Notes: generated from the sequence alone by a model not told the origin. A stretch of DNA of 64,000 nt from JACDAN01 sp963721345 (GCA_963721345.1 CAVRIT010000001.1:310001-374000); one strand, 5' to 3'. Numbered from the stretch's first letter, positions 42,816 to 52,270 are shown. A program made the numbers and translations.

Positions 42816-44819
42816 CTAGGCGACGCGCTCGAGCCGCGACACCGCGTACACCTCGGCCAGCGCTTCGATCACCTCGGGGTCGAACTGCGTGCCGGCGTTG
42901 CGACGAAGCTCGGACAGCGCTTCGGCGTGCGTCACCGCAGCGCGATACGGACGATCCTCCGTCATCGCGAGGAACGCGTCGCAGGCCGCGACGATCCGCG
43001 AGATGCGCGGGATCTCCTCACCGACGAGCCCGTCCGGGTAGCCCTGTCCGTCCAGGCGCTCGTGCGTCGAGCGGACGAGCCGCGAGATGCGTACCAGCGA
43101 CGGCGCAGACGCAAGGATCCGCTCGCCGACGAGCGTGTGACGGAAGATGAACGGCCATTCGTCCTCGCTGAGCGGGCCGGGCTTGGACAGGATCGAGTCG
43201 GGAACGGCGAGCTTCCCAACGTCGTGGAGCTCAGCGGTGAGGTCCAGGTCGTGCAGCTCGTCCTGCCGGAGGTCGAGCCGCTTGCCGACACTTCGTGCGA
43301 GCAGCGCGACGCCGGTCAGATGCCCGTGCAGCTCGTCGTCACGCTCGTGGAGGACGGACAGCAGGACGTCCTTGGACTGGCGGACGGCCGAGCGGCGCCG
43401 CGAGTCCTTGTTGCCGTACATGCGCGCGTCCGCGAGCCGCAGGGCATCCGAGAGATCGCCCGTCTCCTCCGGCAGCAGCACTGCGCCGTAGGCCGACGTG
43501 ATGAAGAACCCTTCGCCCTCCTCTCGGAGCGCGCCGGCGGCAACGGCGAGCAGTCGCCGGTGACCGGCGGCGTCAATGTCGGCCAGAAGGCAGAACTCGT
43601 CGCCGCCCATCCGATACGCCCGGCCGTTGAGGCCGACTGCCGCTTCGAGGTTTTGCGCAAGCCGGCGCAGCAGCGCGTCGCCCGCGGGGTGTCCGAACGC
43701 GTCGTTGTACGACTTGAAGCCGTCGAGGTCGAAGAGCGCCAGGAGCGTGGGCGCCTGCACCGAGAGCCGCTCCTCCAGGTCGGTCAGGAGCTTGCGGCGG
43801 TTCGCCAGCCCGGTCAGCGCATCTGTGTCGGCCTCGAAACGGCTTCGCTCGAGCAACTTCGTGTTCTCGCGGAAGGTGATCGCCATGCGCGCGATGACGG
43901 CCGTGATCGCCAGCGTCGCGAACCCCAGCGCCGCCTCGTTCAGACGGTGGAAGTGGTCGACGACGAGGAGCGCCAGGCTCGCAAGTCCGAAGGCGACCGC
44001 CACGGCGAGCATGCGGAATCCCTCGAGCCGGCGATGGACGACGGCGCGCTTCGGCTGCCACGCGGCAATCGCGAAGAGCGCGAGCCCCGCGACCCAGCCG
44101 GCGTCGAGCACCGTTCCCTGGACATAAGTGTCCTGAGCAGTCTGGTACAGGAAGACGGAGTCCGTCACCGCGAAGACGGCGCAGCCCGCGAGCGCACACG
44201 CCCAGACCCGGTCGATCTGCCAGCCGGTCAGGCCGAGAGTCGCCAGGACGAGCACGATCAGCCCGAGATCGCCGACCGGATACGAGAGGTTGGTGACGAT
44301 CGTCCAGAAGTCGCCACCCGTCGTCTCGACGATCTTCGAAAAGACGGTGGCCGCGGCGACGGCCGCCAACGTCAGCCCGGCGATCGCCCCGTCCAGCCAG
44401 AAGCTGCGGTGCTCCGCCACCGTGCGGCTGCGGAGCAGCAGCCCGAGACCCAGGTACACACACGGGTAGAGCCCGATGTAGCCGATGTCGGCGACGGACG
44501 GCCCGTCGGGGAGTGCGTACGAGAAGTATGTGTCGCCGATTGCGAACGACGCGATGCCGAGGCCGACGGCAATCCACACGCCACGATCTCCGGGGCGAAG
44601 GAACGCGCGGGCGAGACAGAAGGTCGCCGCCGCGAACTGGAGCGCCAGGTAGAGCGGAACGTCGATCGCCTGGCCAAGCCCGTGATCGTTCAGACTCAGG
44701 CCCACGAGCGCGGTGTAGAACACGACGAGGAGACCCAGCAGGGTCCCGATGCTGCGCGGGTTCACGAATGCCTGGAAGTGCCGCATTGTCTGGCCGTCCG
44801 CCGCCGCGACGGACTGCAT
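42816..44819 (-). CDS. Membrane-bound GGDEF + HD-GYP cyclic-di-GMP enzyme
   Basis: This 667-aa hybrid has about eight to ten membrane helices (residues 25-300), then a diguanylate cyclase domain (DALTGLANRRKLLTDLEERL, active site MGGDEFCLLAD). An HD-GYP phosphodiesterase domain follows (TAELHDVGKLAVPDSILSKP, then STHERLDGQGYPDGLVGEEI and DAFLAMTEDRPYR). Both catalytic motifs are intact, so it may make and degrade c-di-GMP or switch between activities. No partner gene is adjacent. If the leader at 38685 proved to bind c-di-GMP, this enzyme would be a nearby source, but that is speculation. Confidence 0.93.
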   Translation of the reverse strand: MQSVAAADGQTMRHFQAFVNPRSIGTLLGLLVVFYTALVGLSLNDHGLGQAIDVPLYLALQFAAATFCLARAFLRPGDRGVWIAVGLGIASFAIGDTYFSYALPDGPSVADIGYIGLYPCVYLGLGLLLRSRTVAEHRSFWLDGAIAGLTLAAVAAATVFSKIVETTGGDFWTIVTNLSYPVGDLGLIVLVLATLGLTGWQIDRVWACALAGCAVFAVTDSVFLYQTAQDTYVQGTVLDAGWVAGLALFAIAAWQPKRAVVHRRLEGFRMLAVAVAFGLASLALLVVDHFHRLNEAALGFATLAITAVIARMAITFRENTKLLERSRFEADTDALTGLANRRKLLTDLEERLSVQAPTLLALFDLDGFKSYNDAFGHPAGDALLRRLAQNLEAAVGLNGRAYRMGGDEFCLLADIDAAGHRRLLAVAAGALREEGEGFFITSAYGAVLLPEETGDLSDALRLADARMYGNKDSRRRSAVRQSKDVLLSVLHERDDELHGHLTGVALLARSVGKRLDLRQDELHDLDLTAELHDVGKLAVPDSILSKPGPLSEDEWPFIFRHTLVGERILASAPSLVRISRLVRSTHERLDGQGYPDGLVGEEIPRISRIVAACDAFLAMTEDRPYRAAVTHAEALSELRRNAGTQFDPEVIEALAEVYAVSRLERVA

Positions 44820-44870
44820 CCAATATCAGCGGATTTGCGAGTTTTTTGTCTCCCCCGAACGAGGGACGCG

Positions 44871-46532
44871 CTACAGCCGGCCCGAGCGGATGACGCCCCA
44901 GAGGAGCCAGATCCCGAGCAGCCCGGACAGGACGAAGCCGACCACGGACAGGACGTGGAGCCCCAGCATCTCCGGCCCGTCCTCGGCGAAGATCCCGAGC
45001 ATGCTCGAACCGATCAGGCCAGACGCGACAACCAGTGCGATCACGAGGCGGTTGAAGGCAACGTCCAGCTTGCCCATGAACTCGTCGAGGCCCTTGTGGA
45101 CGAAGCCGACCTCGATCTGGCCGTCCCTGACCTCCTCGAGGATGTCGTGCACCTGGTACGGCAGGTCGCGCGCGATGCGCGCCAGGTTGATCGACTCGCG
45201 GCGCGCACGTGCAGCGACCCGGGCCGGCGTGTAGCGGCCGAGCATCAGGCTGCGGGCGTACGGCTTCGCGACCTCGAAGACGTTGAAGTCGGGCGAGAGC
45301 TCGATGCCGACCGAGCCGAGGGTCGCGATCGCCTTGTCGAGCAGGACGAACCGCGTCGGGAGACGCAGGTTCATCCGGTAGATCATCGCGAAGACCTCGC
45401 GGATCACCTGCTGCGGGTCGATCTCGGCGAGGCTCGAGCCGTAGTAGCGGTAGAACAACTCGCGCAGCTCGGCGGTGAACTCCTCCTCCCGCTCCTTCGG
45501 ATAGCGGACTCCCAGCTCCTCGAGTCGCTTCGGCAGCGCCTCGATGTTCTCGTTCGCGACGTCGATGAAGAGGCCCGTGGCCTTGGAGACGTCCTCCTCG
45601 GTGAGGCGCCCCGCCTGGCCGAAATCGACCAAGCCGATGCGGTCAGGCTCGAAGACGAGGACGTTCGCCGGGTGCGGGTCGCCGTGGAAGAAGCCGTGGC
45701 GGAAGATCATCGTCATCCAGGCCTCGGCGAGGACCTCGGCGAGGCGGTGCCGCTGGTCCGTCGTCCAACCGAGCAGCTCGACGTCGGCGAGCTGCGTCCC
45801 GTCGAGGAACTCCAGCGTGAGCACCCGCGGGCGCGTGTAGCTCCAGTACACCTGTGGGATGCGGACGTTCGGATGGCCCGCGAAGTTCTTCCGGAAGGTG
45901 TCCGCGTTGCGCGCCTCGAGGCGGTAGTCCAGCTCCTGACGAATCGACCGCGCGAACTCGTCGACGAGGCCCTCCGCGTCGATGAAGTCGAGTGCCCGGA
46001 CTCGCTCCTTCGCCATCCTCGACGCCTGGTACATGAGGTTCAGGTCGCCCTCGATCTGGCGCTGCGCTCCGGGGCGCTGAACCTTCACCACGACGTCACG
46101 GCCGTTCGGCAGTGTCGCCCGGTGGACCTGGCCGATGGACGCCGCCGCAAGGGGGACGGAGTCGAAGTCGCGAAACAGCCGCTCGACCGGCTGCCCCAGC
46201 TCGAGGCGGATGACTTCCTCCACTTGCGCGTAGGGGAACGGTGAGACGTCGTCCTGGAGGCCGCGGAGCTCGGCGATGATGTCCGGCGGCAGGATGTCCG
46301 GCCGCATCGAGAGCAGCTGGCCGAACTTGACGAACGTCGGGCCGAGCTCGTCCAGCAGCTCGCGGAGGTGACGGCCTCGCTCCGACGGCACCCCGTCGAG
46401 CGCCTGCCGGCCGTCCCCCGGCAGGAGGTCGGTCAGGCGGTTCCGGTGGAAGAAGTAGCCGAACCCGTGCCGGACCGCGACTTGTGCGATTTCGGAGATG
46501 CGCCCGAGGCTGCGGGGCGGGGCCTGAGCCAT
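44871..46532 (-). CDS. UbiB/ABC1 (AarF) family atypical kinase
   Basis: This membrane-associated kinase-like ATPase, 553 aa, shows RHLRELLDELGPTFVKFGQL (KxGQ), the Ala-rich loop PLAAASIGQVHRATLPNG, KVQRPG, DYRLEARNADTF, FFHGDPHPANVLV and LVDFGQAGRL (DFG). Two C-terminal membrane helices follow (about 495-545). UbiB proteins support isoprenoid quinone or lipid pathways; the exact role here is unknown. ATG 46532 (MAQAPPRSLGRI) is chosen over the longer upstream frame, which lacks similarity. It follows the phasin-like gene by about 47 bases. Confidence 0.9.
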   Translation of the reverse strand: MAQAPPRSLGRISEIAQVAVRHGFGYFFHRNRLTDLLPGDGRQALDGVPSERGRHLRELLDELGPTFVKFGQLLSMRPDILPPDIIAELRGLQDDVSPFPYAQVEEVIRLELGQPVERLFRDFDSVPLAAASIGQVHRATLPNGRDVVVKVQRPGAQRQIEGDLNLMYQASRMAKERVRALDFIDAEGLVDEFARSIRQELDYRLEARNADTFRKNFAGHPNVRIPQVYWSYTRPRVLTLEFLDGTQLADVELLGWTTDQRHRLAEVLAEAWMTMIFRHGFFHGDPHPANVLVFEPDRIGLVDFGQAGRLTEEDVSKATGLFIDVANENIEALPKRLEELGVRYPKEREEEFTAELRELFYRYYGSSLAEIDPQQVIREVFAMIYRMNLRLPTRFVLLDKAIATLGSVGIELSPDFNVFEVAKPYARSLMLGRYTPARVAARARRESINLARIARDLPYQVHDILEEVRDGQIEVGFVHKGLDEFMGKLDVAFNRLVIALVVASGLIGSSMLGIFAEDGPEMLGLHVLSVVGFVLSGLLGIWLLWGVIRSGRL

Positions 46533-46579
46533 GGGTTCAGTGTTGCACGCGGCCCTTTTCGTTCCTGTCGCCGGGGGTC

Positions 46580-46912
46580 TTAGCTCTCGAGCAGTCGCAG
46601 TCGATGTTCCAGCTGCGCGATCCGCAGTTCGAGCTCCTCGAATTCGTCGCGTGTGACGAGGCCGAGCTCCCGGAAGATCGCGTCGGCGGTCGTTCCCGCC
46701 CGTTCGCCGAGCCGCATCGCGTCGGCGCGCCACGCGGCGGTGAAGTCCTCGATCAGCGCCCGGGCATCCTCCCGTCGCGCGAGGCCACGATCGGCCAGCT
46801 CCTCAGCGAGGGCGTCGGCCCGCTCGGCGGTGAGCGCCACGGCGCCGACTGCGGAGAGGACGATTCGCTCCAGCAGCTCGCGCGGCCCGGAGTCGTTAGC
46901 CCGCGCGTCCAT
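46580..46912 (-). CDS. Phasin-like / polyhydroxyalkanoate granule-associated coiled-coil protein
   Basis: This 110-aa, almost entirely helical protein has LLERIVLSAVGAVALTAERA, a central stretch (LIEDFTAAWRADAMRLGERA) and a C-terminal heptad region LVTRDEFEELELRIAQLEHR. The form matches small phasin/PhaF-type proteins that precede ubiB genes in many bacteria. No PHA synthase is in view, so granule binding is not shown. Its ATG lies inside the end of secDF (17-base overlap). Confidence 0.75.
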   Translation of the reverse strand: MDARANDSGPRELLERIVLSAVGAVALTAERADALAEELADRGLARREDARALIEDFTAAWRADAMRLGERAGTTADAIFRELGLVTRDEFEELELRIAQLEHRLRLLES

Positions 46913-49739
46913 GCGGGCGGGCTCGGCGGCGCTGGCGCCGGCGCTCGCGCTTCGAGTCTCCGCTTGCCGCCGGGGCCGGCGCCGGCGCCGGCTCGCCGAA
47001 GGACGTTGTCGGAGCAGGTTCGCCCACTTCCCCTCCCCCGTCTTCCATCACCGCGACGGGCGCCTCGGCGCCTGCGGGGGTCGGGCTCGGCTTCGGAGGC
47101 CGTCGGCGCGCAGGCTTTCCGCCGTCCGGATCGGGGCCCTCGTCATCCGCGCGCGCACGCGCCGTGCGCGTCTTGTACTCCGGCGCCCGCTCGAGCAGCA
47201 CGGCCAGGAACGGCGCTGCGATGAAGATCGTCGAGAAGGCGCTGATCGAGATCCCGATCAGGATCGCGAAGGCGAAGTCCTGCAGGACGTCGCCGCCGAA
47301 GAGGTACAGCGCGCCGACCGGAAGCAGCGTGATGATCGTCGTCGCGAGCGACCGGCGAACGGTCTCCCAGAGCGACGTGTTGATGATCTCCTTGATCGTC
47401 GAGCGCCGCATCAGCGGCAGGTTTTCGCGGACGCGGTCGAAGATGATGATCGTGTCGTAGATCGAGTACCCGATGATCGTCAGGAAGGCGGCGACCGTCG
47501 CGGCGCTCACCTCGCGGCCCGAGAACGAGTAGATCCCGAGCGCGATCAGGCCGTCGCTCAGGATCGTGCGGAAGATCGGCACCGCGAAGCGCCACTGGAA
47601 GCGCATCGAGATGTAGATCGTGATCAGGAGGAACGAGATCAACATCGCGTAGATCGCGCCGCGGAGAATCTGCTTCGAGAAGCTCGCCGAGACGTTGCGG
47701 ATTCCGCGGACGTCGCCGGCGACCTCGCTCTCGAGCGATCCGGTCAGCTCGGTCTGCTCGTCGTTCGTCAGCGGCTCGGTCTTGATCTGGAATTCGCTGA
47801 AGCCGCCGGCCGACTCCTCCCCGACCCCCTGGACGACGGCGCCGCTCTGGCCGAGCTCCGAGATCTCCCGGCGGATGTCCGCGATCGGCGTGGGCTGCTC
47901 GGTCGCGAGCGTCATCTGCGTGCCGCCGCGGAAGTCGATGCCGAGGTTGAGGCCCTTGAAGACGATCGACCCGATCGAGAGCGCGATCAGGATGCCGGCC
48001 ACCGTGAACCAGATCCGCCGCTTCCCGACCGCGTCGAACATCTGCCAGCGGGCCATCTCCTGGTGGCTCGCGCCCATGAACCGGGGGTTGTCGAACCAGC
48101 GGAAGCCGGCGAGCATGCCGAGGAGCGCGCGGGTCGCGAAGACGGCCGTGAAGATCGAGATCACGGTGCCGAGCAGGAGCATGAAGGCGAATCCGCGCAC
48201 GCCGCCCGTCGCGACCGCGAAGAGGATCAGCGCGGTCAGCGCGGTGACGACGTTCGCGTCGATGATCGTCGCGAAGCCCTTGCGGTAACCCGCCGCAATG
48301 GCGGCGCGGACCGACTTTCGGTCGGCCGCCTCCTCTTTGATGCGTTCGAAGATGACGATGTTCGCGTCCGCCGCGATCCCGATGGCTAAGACCATGCCCG
48401 CGAAGCCCGGCAGCGTCAGCGTCACGTCGAAGAGCAGGATCACCGCGTAGAGGAACGTCGCGTTCAGCGCGAGACCGACGATCGCAACGAGGCCGAGGAA
48501 GCGGTAGATCAGGAGGAGGAAGATCGCGACGACGGCCAGGCCGATCAGCGAGGCGGTGATCGCCTCGCGCAGCGACTCCTTGCCCAGCGTCGCCGACACG
48601 CGGGTGAGATCGAGCTGCTCGAACTCGACCGGGAGGGCGCCCGTCTGGAGCACGAGCGCGAGATCCTGGGCCTCGCTCATGTCCCCGATGCCGGTGATCT
48701 CGGCGGCGCCGCCCGCGATCCCGTCGGGGTTCTGGTCCCAGTCGATCGTCGGCGCCGACTTGATCTCGCGGTCGAGGACGATCGCGAAGCTCTGCAGCGC
48801 GGCGTCGCGGTTCTGCACCGACTGCGCGGCGATCCGGCCGCGCTGAGCGAGCTCGCGCGTGATGTCGTGGAACTTGTCGCCGCCGGCGTCCGTGAACTCC
48901 ATCAGGACGATCGGGCCCTCGCCGCTTCGGATGTCGGAGCGCGTCCCGTCGAGCTTCAGGTCGGCGCCCGTCATCTCGGGGACGGGGTTGTCCTTGTTCT
49001 CGGGATCGAACTTGAAGAGGTAGTGGTAGTTCCGGCTCGGAACCGCCTCGTTCACGCCTGGGCAGTAGCGCTCGCCGATGCCGCAGACGAGGACGATCCG
49101 CTTGTCCGGCACGCCGAAGTAGCCGAAGCGCTTGGGGAACTGCTTCCCTTCGTTGCCCTCGAGGCCGAGCCAGCGCTGCTTGAGCCGCTCCTTCGTGTCC
49201 TCGGGCGTCGAGAAGACCATCTTCTTCGCCTTCGGATCGACGAGGTACCACTCCTCCGCGGTGTCCTCCTTGACCCTCGGCTGGATCTGCTTCAGGAGCT
49301 GGAAGAGGTTGTCCGACGGAGCCGGGTACGCCAGGAATCCGTCTTGCTGCCTCGTCGGGTCGACGAGGTTCTCCTGGAGGTCGAAGAGCCAGAGCTGCGC
49401 CGTCTTGCCGATCAGCGCGGCGGCCTCGTCGGCGTTCGTGATGCCCGGCAGCTGGATGGAGATCTGATCCTCCCCCTGCTGGCGGATCTCGGGCTCGCTG
49501 ACGCCGAGCTTGTCGACGCGGGACCGCATGATCTCGACCGAGCGGTCCATGTCCTCCTCGGACAGCTCGTGATCCTTCGGCGGGACCGCGCGGAGCACGA
49601 TTTCCAGGCCGCCCTGAAGGTCGAGGCCGAGCTTGGGCGCCTGGTGGATCGGCGAACCCGGGATGGCGATCACGAGCACCGCGAGCAGCGCGAAGAGCGT
49701 CATCCCGAGCAGCAGGAGGTTCGAGCGGCGAGTCGACAT
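46896..49739 (-). CDS. secDF: Fused protein translocase subunit SecDF
   Basis: SecD and SecF are joined in one 947-aa chain, which uses the proton gradient to pull proteins through SecYEG. SecD part: membrane helix 1, GLDLQGGLEIVLRA, large periplasmic P1 domain (about 40-370), five helices with AIGIAADANIVIFERIKEEA. SecF part begins near residue 560 (VGKRRIWFTVAGI, LNLGIDFRGGTQM) and has SIYDTIIIFDRVRENLPLM. The charged Pro/Ala-rich tail of about 85 residues is not part of the family. Gene fusion is less common in Actinobacteriota, where secD and secF are usually separate. Confidence 0.93.
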   Translation of the reverse strand: MSTRRSNLLLLGMTLFALLAVLVIAIPGSPIHQAPKLGLDLQGGLEIVLRAVPPKDHELSEEDMDRSVEIMRSRVDKLGVSEPEIRQQGEDQISIQLPGITNADEAAALIGKTAQLWLFDLQENLVDPTRQQDGFLAYPAPSDNLFQLLKQIQPRVKEDTAEEWYLVDPKAKKMVFSTPEDTKERLKQRWLGLEGNEGKQFPKRFGYFGVPDKRIVLVCGIGERYCPGVNEAVPSRNYHYLFKFDPENKDNPVPEMTGADLKLDGTRSDIRSGEGPIVLMEFTDAGGDKFHDITRELAQRGRIAAQSVQNRDAALQSFAIVLDREIKSAPTIDWDQNPDGIAGGAAEITGIGDMSEAQDLALVLQTGALPVEFEQLDLTRVSATLGKESLREAITASLIGLAVVAIFLLLIYRFLGLVAIVGLALNATFLYAVILLFDVTLTLPGFAGMVLAIGIAADANIVIFERIKEEAADRKSVRAAIAAGYRKGFATIIDANVVTALTALILFAVATGGVRGFAFMLLLGTVISIFTAVFATRALLGMLAGFRWFDNPRFMGASHQEMARWQMFDAVGKRRIWFTVAGILIALSIGSIVFKGLNLGIDFRGGTQMTLATEQPTPIADIRREISELGQSGAVVQGVGEESAGGFSEFQIKTEPLTNDEQTELTGSLESEVAGDVRGIRNVSASFSKQILRGAIYAMLISFLLITIYISMRFQWRFAVPIFRTILSDGLIALGIYSFSGREVSAATVAAFLTIIGYSIYDTIIIFDRVRENLPLMRRSTIKEIINTSLWETVRRSLATTIITLLPVGALYLFGGDVLQDFAFAILIGISISAFSTIFIAAPFLAVLLERAPEYKTRTARARADDEGPDPDGGKPARRRPPKPSPTPAGAEAPVAVMEDGGGEVGEPAPTTSFGEPAPAPAPAASGDSKRERRRQRRRARPHGRAG

Positions 49740-49771
49740 CCGTGGCCGCCTAGGTTAGCCGGGCACCTCGG

Positions 49772-50047
49772 TTACCCGGCCGAATCCTGATCTTTTGCCA
49801 ACACTCCGCTGACCGCCTGTTTCGCGACCCGAACCTCGGTGTCCGGCGCGATCTCGAGCACGATGTGGTCGTCCGCGATCGAGCTCACCCGGCCGATCAA
49901 GCCGCCGAGGGTGACGACCTCCTGCCCCGGCTGGATCTCTTGGAGCAACTGGCGGTGCGCGGCCTGCCGCTGACGCTGCGGGCGGATCAACAGGAACCAC
50001 AGAACGGCCGCCATCAGGACCAGGAAGATGAGAGGGCTGGCATTCAT
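49772..50047 (-). CDS. yajC: Preprotein translocase subunit YajC
   Basis: This 91-aa single-span inner-membrane protein associates with SecDF. It has an N-terminal helix (SPLIFLVLMAAVLWFLLIRP), the family phrase IRPQRQRQAAHRQLLQEIQP and GQEVVTLGGLIGRVSSI with a beta-rich end (VRVAKQAVSGVLA). ATG 50047 overlaps the tgt stop (ATGA). The gene order tgt-yajC-secDF is common in bacteria. Confidence 0.94.
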   Translation of the reverse strand: MNASPLIFLVLMAAVLWFLLIRPQRQRQAAHRQLLQEIQPGQEVVTLGGLIGRVSSIADDHIVLEIAPDTEVRVAKQAVSGVLAKDQDSAG

Positions 50048-51150
50048 GCGTCGGGGGCGAGGCGCTCGAGCGCCCGGCGCTTGAAGGATGCCAGGTCGCC
50101 GGCCTCGATCGCAGCTCGGGCGCCGGTGGCGACGTCCAGGACGAAGCGCAGGTTGTGGAGCGTGAGCAGCCGGATGCCGAGCACCTCCTGCTGGTTCACG
50201 AGGTGGCGGATGTAGGCGCGCGAGAAGCGGGCGCACGCCGGGCAGGAGCACTCGGGGTCGAGCGGCCCCGGATCGCGCGCGAAGCGGGCGTTGCGGAGGT
50301 TGAGGCGCCCCTCCCAGGTCAGCGCGGACCCGGTGCGGGCCGTCCGCGTCGGGAGCACGCAGTCGAACATGTCGATCCCGCGCTCGACCACCTCGAGGAT
50401 GCCCTCGGCGTCCCCGATCCCCATGAAGTAGCGGGGCCTCGCCTCAGGGAGGAGCGGCGCGGCCCACGCCGTCGCCTCGAGGGTCAGCGGTCTCGGCTCG
50501 CCGACGGACAGGCCGCCCAGCGCGTAACCGTCGAAGTCGAGCGCTGTGATCTCCTCGATCGAGCGTCGTCTGAGCTCGGGGTCGGAGGCGCCCTGGGCGA
50601 TCCCGAAGACGAGCTGGCCCGGCGCACGCGGAGCGGCGCGCTGGCGCGTGGCCCAGTGAGTCGTTCGGCGAACCGCTTCCTCGAGCTCCTCCCGCGGCAC
50701 GCCGGCCGGCGGGCAGACGTCGAGGCACATCGCGACGTCGGAACCGAGGTTCGCCTGGATCGCCGCGACCGACTCCGGCGTGAAGCGCGCCTCGGCGCCG
50801 TCGTACACCGAGCGGAACACGACGCCGTCGTCGTCGACCGCGGCGATCGTGTCGAGCAGCGAGAAGACCTGGAAGCCGCCCGAGTCCGTGAGGATCGGCC
50901 CGTCCCACCCCATGAACGCGTGGAGCCCACCGAGCTCGGCGATGAGCTCGTCCCCCGGCCGGAAGTGCAGGTGGTACGTGTTCCCCAGAAGGATCTCCGC
51001 GCCGAGCCCGCGCACCTCGTCCGGATGGAGCGTCTTCACCGAGGCCTTCGTCCCCACGGGCATGAACGCCGGCGTCTGCACGTCTCCGTGCGCCGTCGTC
51101 AGGATGCCGGCGCGCGCCGCGCCGTCGGTCGCCGTGACCCGAAACGTCAT
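50044..51150 (-). CDS. tgt: tRNA-guanine transglycosylase
   Basis: This TIM-barrel enzyme swaps guanine-34 for preQ1 in GUN-anticodon tRNAs, the first tRNA step of queuosine synthesis. Landmarks: TPAFMPVGTKASVKTL, LLGNTYHLHFRPG, ILTDSGGFQVFSLLDT (catalytic Asp), MCLDVCPPAGV, LVFGIAQGASDPELRRRS, GYALGGLSVGEP, FDCVLPTRTARTGSALT and the zinc site CSCPACARFSRAYIRHL. ATG 51150 (MTFRVTATDG) is chosen; upstream extension enters the repeat-rich gap. The next queuosine enzyme, queA, is directly upstream. Confidence 0.95.
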   Translation of the reverse strand: MTFRVTATDGAARAGILTTAHGDVQTPAFMPVGTKASVKTLHPDEVRGLGAEILLGNTYHLHFRPGDELIAELGGLHAFMGWDGPILTDSGGFQVFSLLDTIAAVDDDGVVFRSVYDGAEARFTPESVAAIQANLGSDVAMCLDVCPPAGVPREELEEAVRRTTHWATRQRAAPRAPGQLVFGIAQGASDPELRRRSIEEITALDFDGYALGGLSVGEPRPLTLEATAWAAPLLPEARPRYFMGIGDAEGILEVVERGIDMFDCVLPTRTARTGSALTWEGRLNLRNARFARDPGPLDPECSCPACARFSRAYIRHLVNQQEVLGIRLLTLHNLRFVLDVATGARAAIEAGDLASFKRRALERLAPDA

Positions 51151-51173
51151 GTCCTCGTGCCTGGCACCCGGGC
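51151..51173. repeat. Direct repeat copy 1 with palindromic core GTGCCTGGCAC
   Basis: This 23-base unit (GTCCTCGTGCCTGGCACC then CGGGC) matches the copy at 51291-51313 at 21 of 23 positions. The 11-base core is an odd palindrome. The two copies bracket a 117-base spacer between queA and tgt. Confidence 0.6.
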
Positions 51174-51290
51174 CCGGCCCGGCGGGGCGGTCCAGGCTCG
51201 ACATCCCCAGGCCGTTTGGCCATGCCCGTCGGGGACGGCGTGCGCTTTCTCAAAGAGCTGCGCGTATCCCGCCCCGTCTTGCCGGGGCGT

Positions 51291-51313
51291 GTCCGCGTGC
51301 CTGGCACCAGGGC
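51291..51313. repeat. Direct repeat copy 2 with palindromic core GTGCCTGGCAC
   Basis: This second copy (GTCCGCGTGCCTGGCACC then AGGGC) lies just after the queA stop on the minus strand, next to a GC hairpin CGCCCCG/CGGGGCG at 51270-51289 that may terminate or attenuate queA transcription before tgt. Confidence 0.6.
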
Positions 51314-51319
51314 GCGGCC

Positions 51320-52261
51320 TCACAGGATCAGCATCGCATCGCCGAAGGAGTAGAAGCGGTACCTGTCCGCGATAGCCAGCTCGTACAGCCGTCGCGTCTC
51401 CTCCTCGCCGACGAACGCCATCACGAGGGCGAGCAGCGTCGAGCGCGGCAGGTGGAAGTTCGTGAGCAGCGCGTCGGTGCGCTCGAACTCGTAGCCGGGC
51501 GTGATGAACAGATCCGTGCGGCCGGCGAGCGGGCCGCCGCGCGCCAGGGTCTCGAGCACGCGAACCGTCGTCGTTCCAACGGCGAGGACGCGCTCCGCCG
51601 ACCGGATACGTCCCCACTCGTCGGGCGCGACCTCGTAGCGCTCGCTGTGGATCGGGTGCTCGTCGAGCGACGCGGACTCGACCGGGCGAAAGGTGTCCAG
51701 GCCGACGTGGAGCGTGACGCGCGCCACGTCCAGCCGCTCCAGGAGCTCCGGCGTGAAGTGGAGCCCCGCCGTCGGAGCCGCCGCCGACCCCTCCTCCCGG
51801 GCGTAGACCGTCTGGTAGCGCTCGGGATCCGCGAGGGGCTCGGTGATGTAGGGCGGGAGGGGCGCCTCACCCTGTGTCTCCCCGTGCAGCCGGAGTCGCC
51901 AGCGCCCGCCGCCGAGCGGCTCGAGCAGCTCGACTGGGCCGAGCCGCTGGCCCGCGAAGAGCCGGCGCGAAGGGCGGGCCAGCCCCTCCCACTCTCCGTC
52001 CCCCTCGCCGCGCTCGAGGAGGAGCACCTCCGCGTCTCCCCCACCCGGTCGCTGCAGCCGGAGCCGGGCGGGAATCACGCGCGTGTCGTTCACGACGACG
52101 AGCTCTCCGCCGAGCTCCTCCGGCAGCTCCGCGAACCGCCTGTGGCGGGTGTCGCCGGTCGCCCGGTCGTAGACGAGGAGCCTCGATTCGTCGCGCCGCT
52201 CCGTCGGGCTTTGGGCGATCAGCTCGGGCGGCAGCTCGTACTCGAGCCGAGCGGTGTCCAT
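51320..52261 (-). CDS. queA: S-adenosylmethionine:tRNA ribosyltransferase-isomerase
   Basis: This enzyme adds the epoxycyclopentane ring to preQ1-tRNA using the ribosyl group of SAM. Landmarks: YELPPELIAQSPTERRDESR, VVNDTRVIPARLRL, EVLLLERGEGDGEWEGLARP, SAAAPTAGLHFTPELLERL, VTLHVGLDTFRPV, HSERYEVAPDEW, LAVGTTTVRVLETLA, TDLFITPGYEF, LLTNFHLPRSTLLALVMAFV and YRFYSFGDAMLI. 313 aa, slightly compact. ATG 52261 lies 9 nt after TACCGT (minus strand). It diverges from the hypothetical gene at 52287 with 25 bases between starts. Confidence 0.95.
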   Translation of the reverse strand: MDTARLEYELPPELIAQSPTERRDESRLLVYDRATGDTRHRRFAELPEELGGELVVVNDTRVIPARLRLQRPGGGDAEVLLLERGEGDGEWEGLARPSRRLFAGQRLGPVELLEPLGGGRWRLRLHGETQGEAPLPPYITEPLADPERYQTVYAREEGSAAAPTAGLHFTPELLERLDVARVTLHVGLDTFRPVESASLDEHPIHSERYEVAPDEWGRIRSAERVLAVGTTTVRVLETLARGGPLAGRTDLFITPGYEFERTDALLTNFHLPRSTLLALVMAFVGEEETRRLYELAIADRYRFYSFGDAMLIL

Positions 52262-52270
52262 CCGGGGGCC

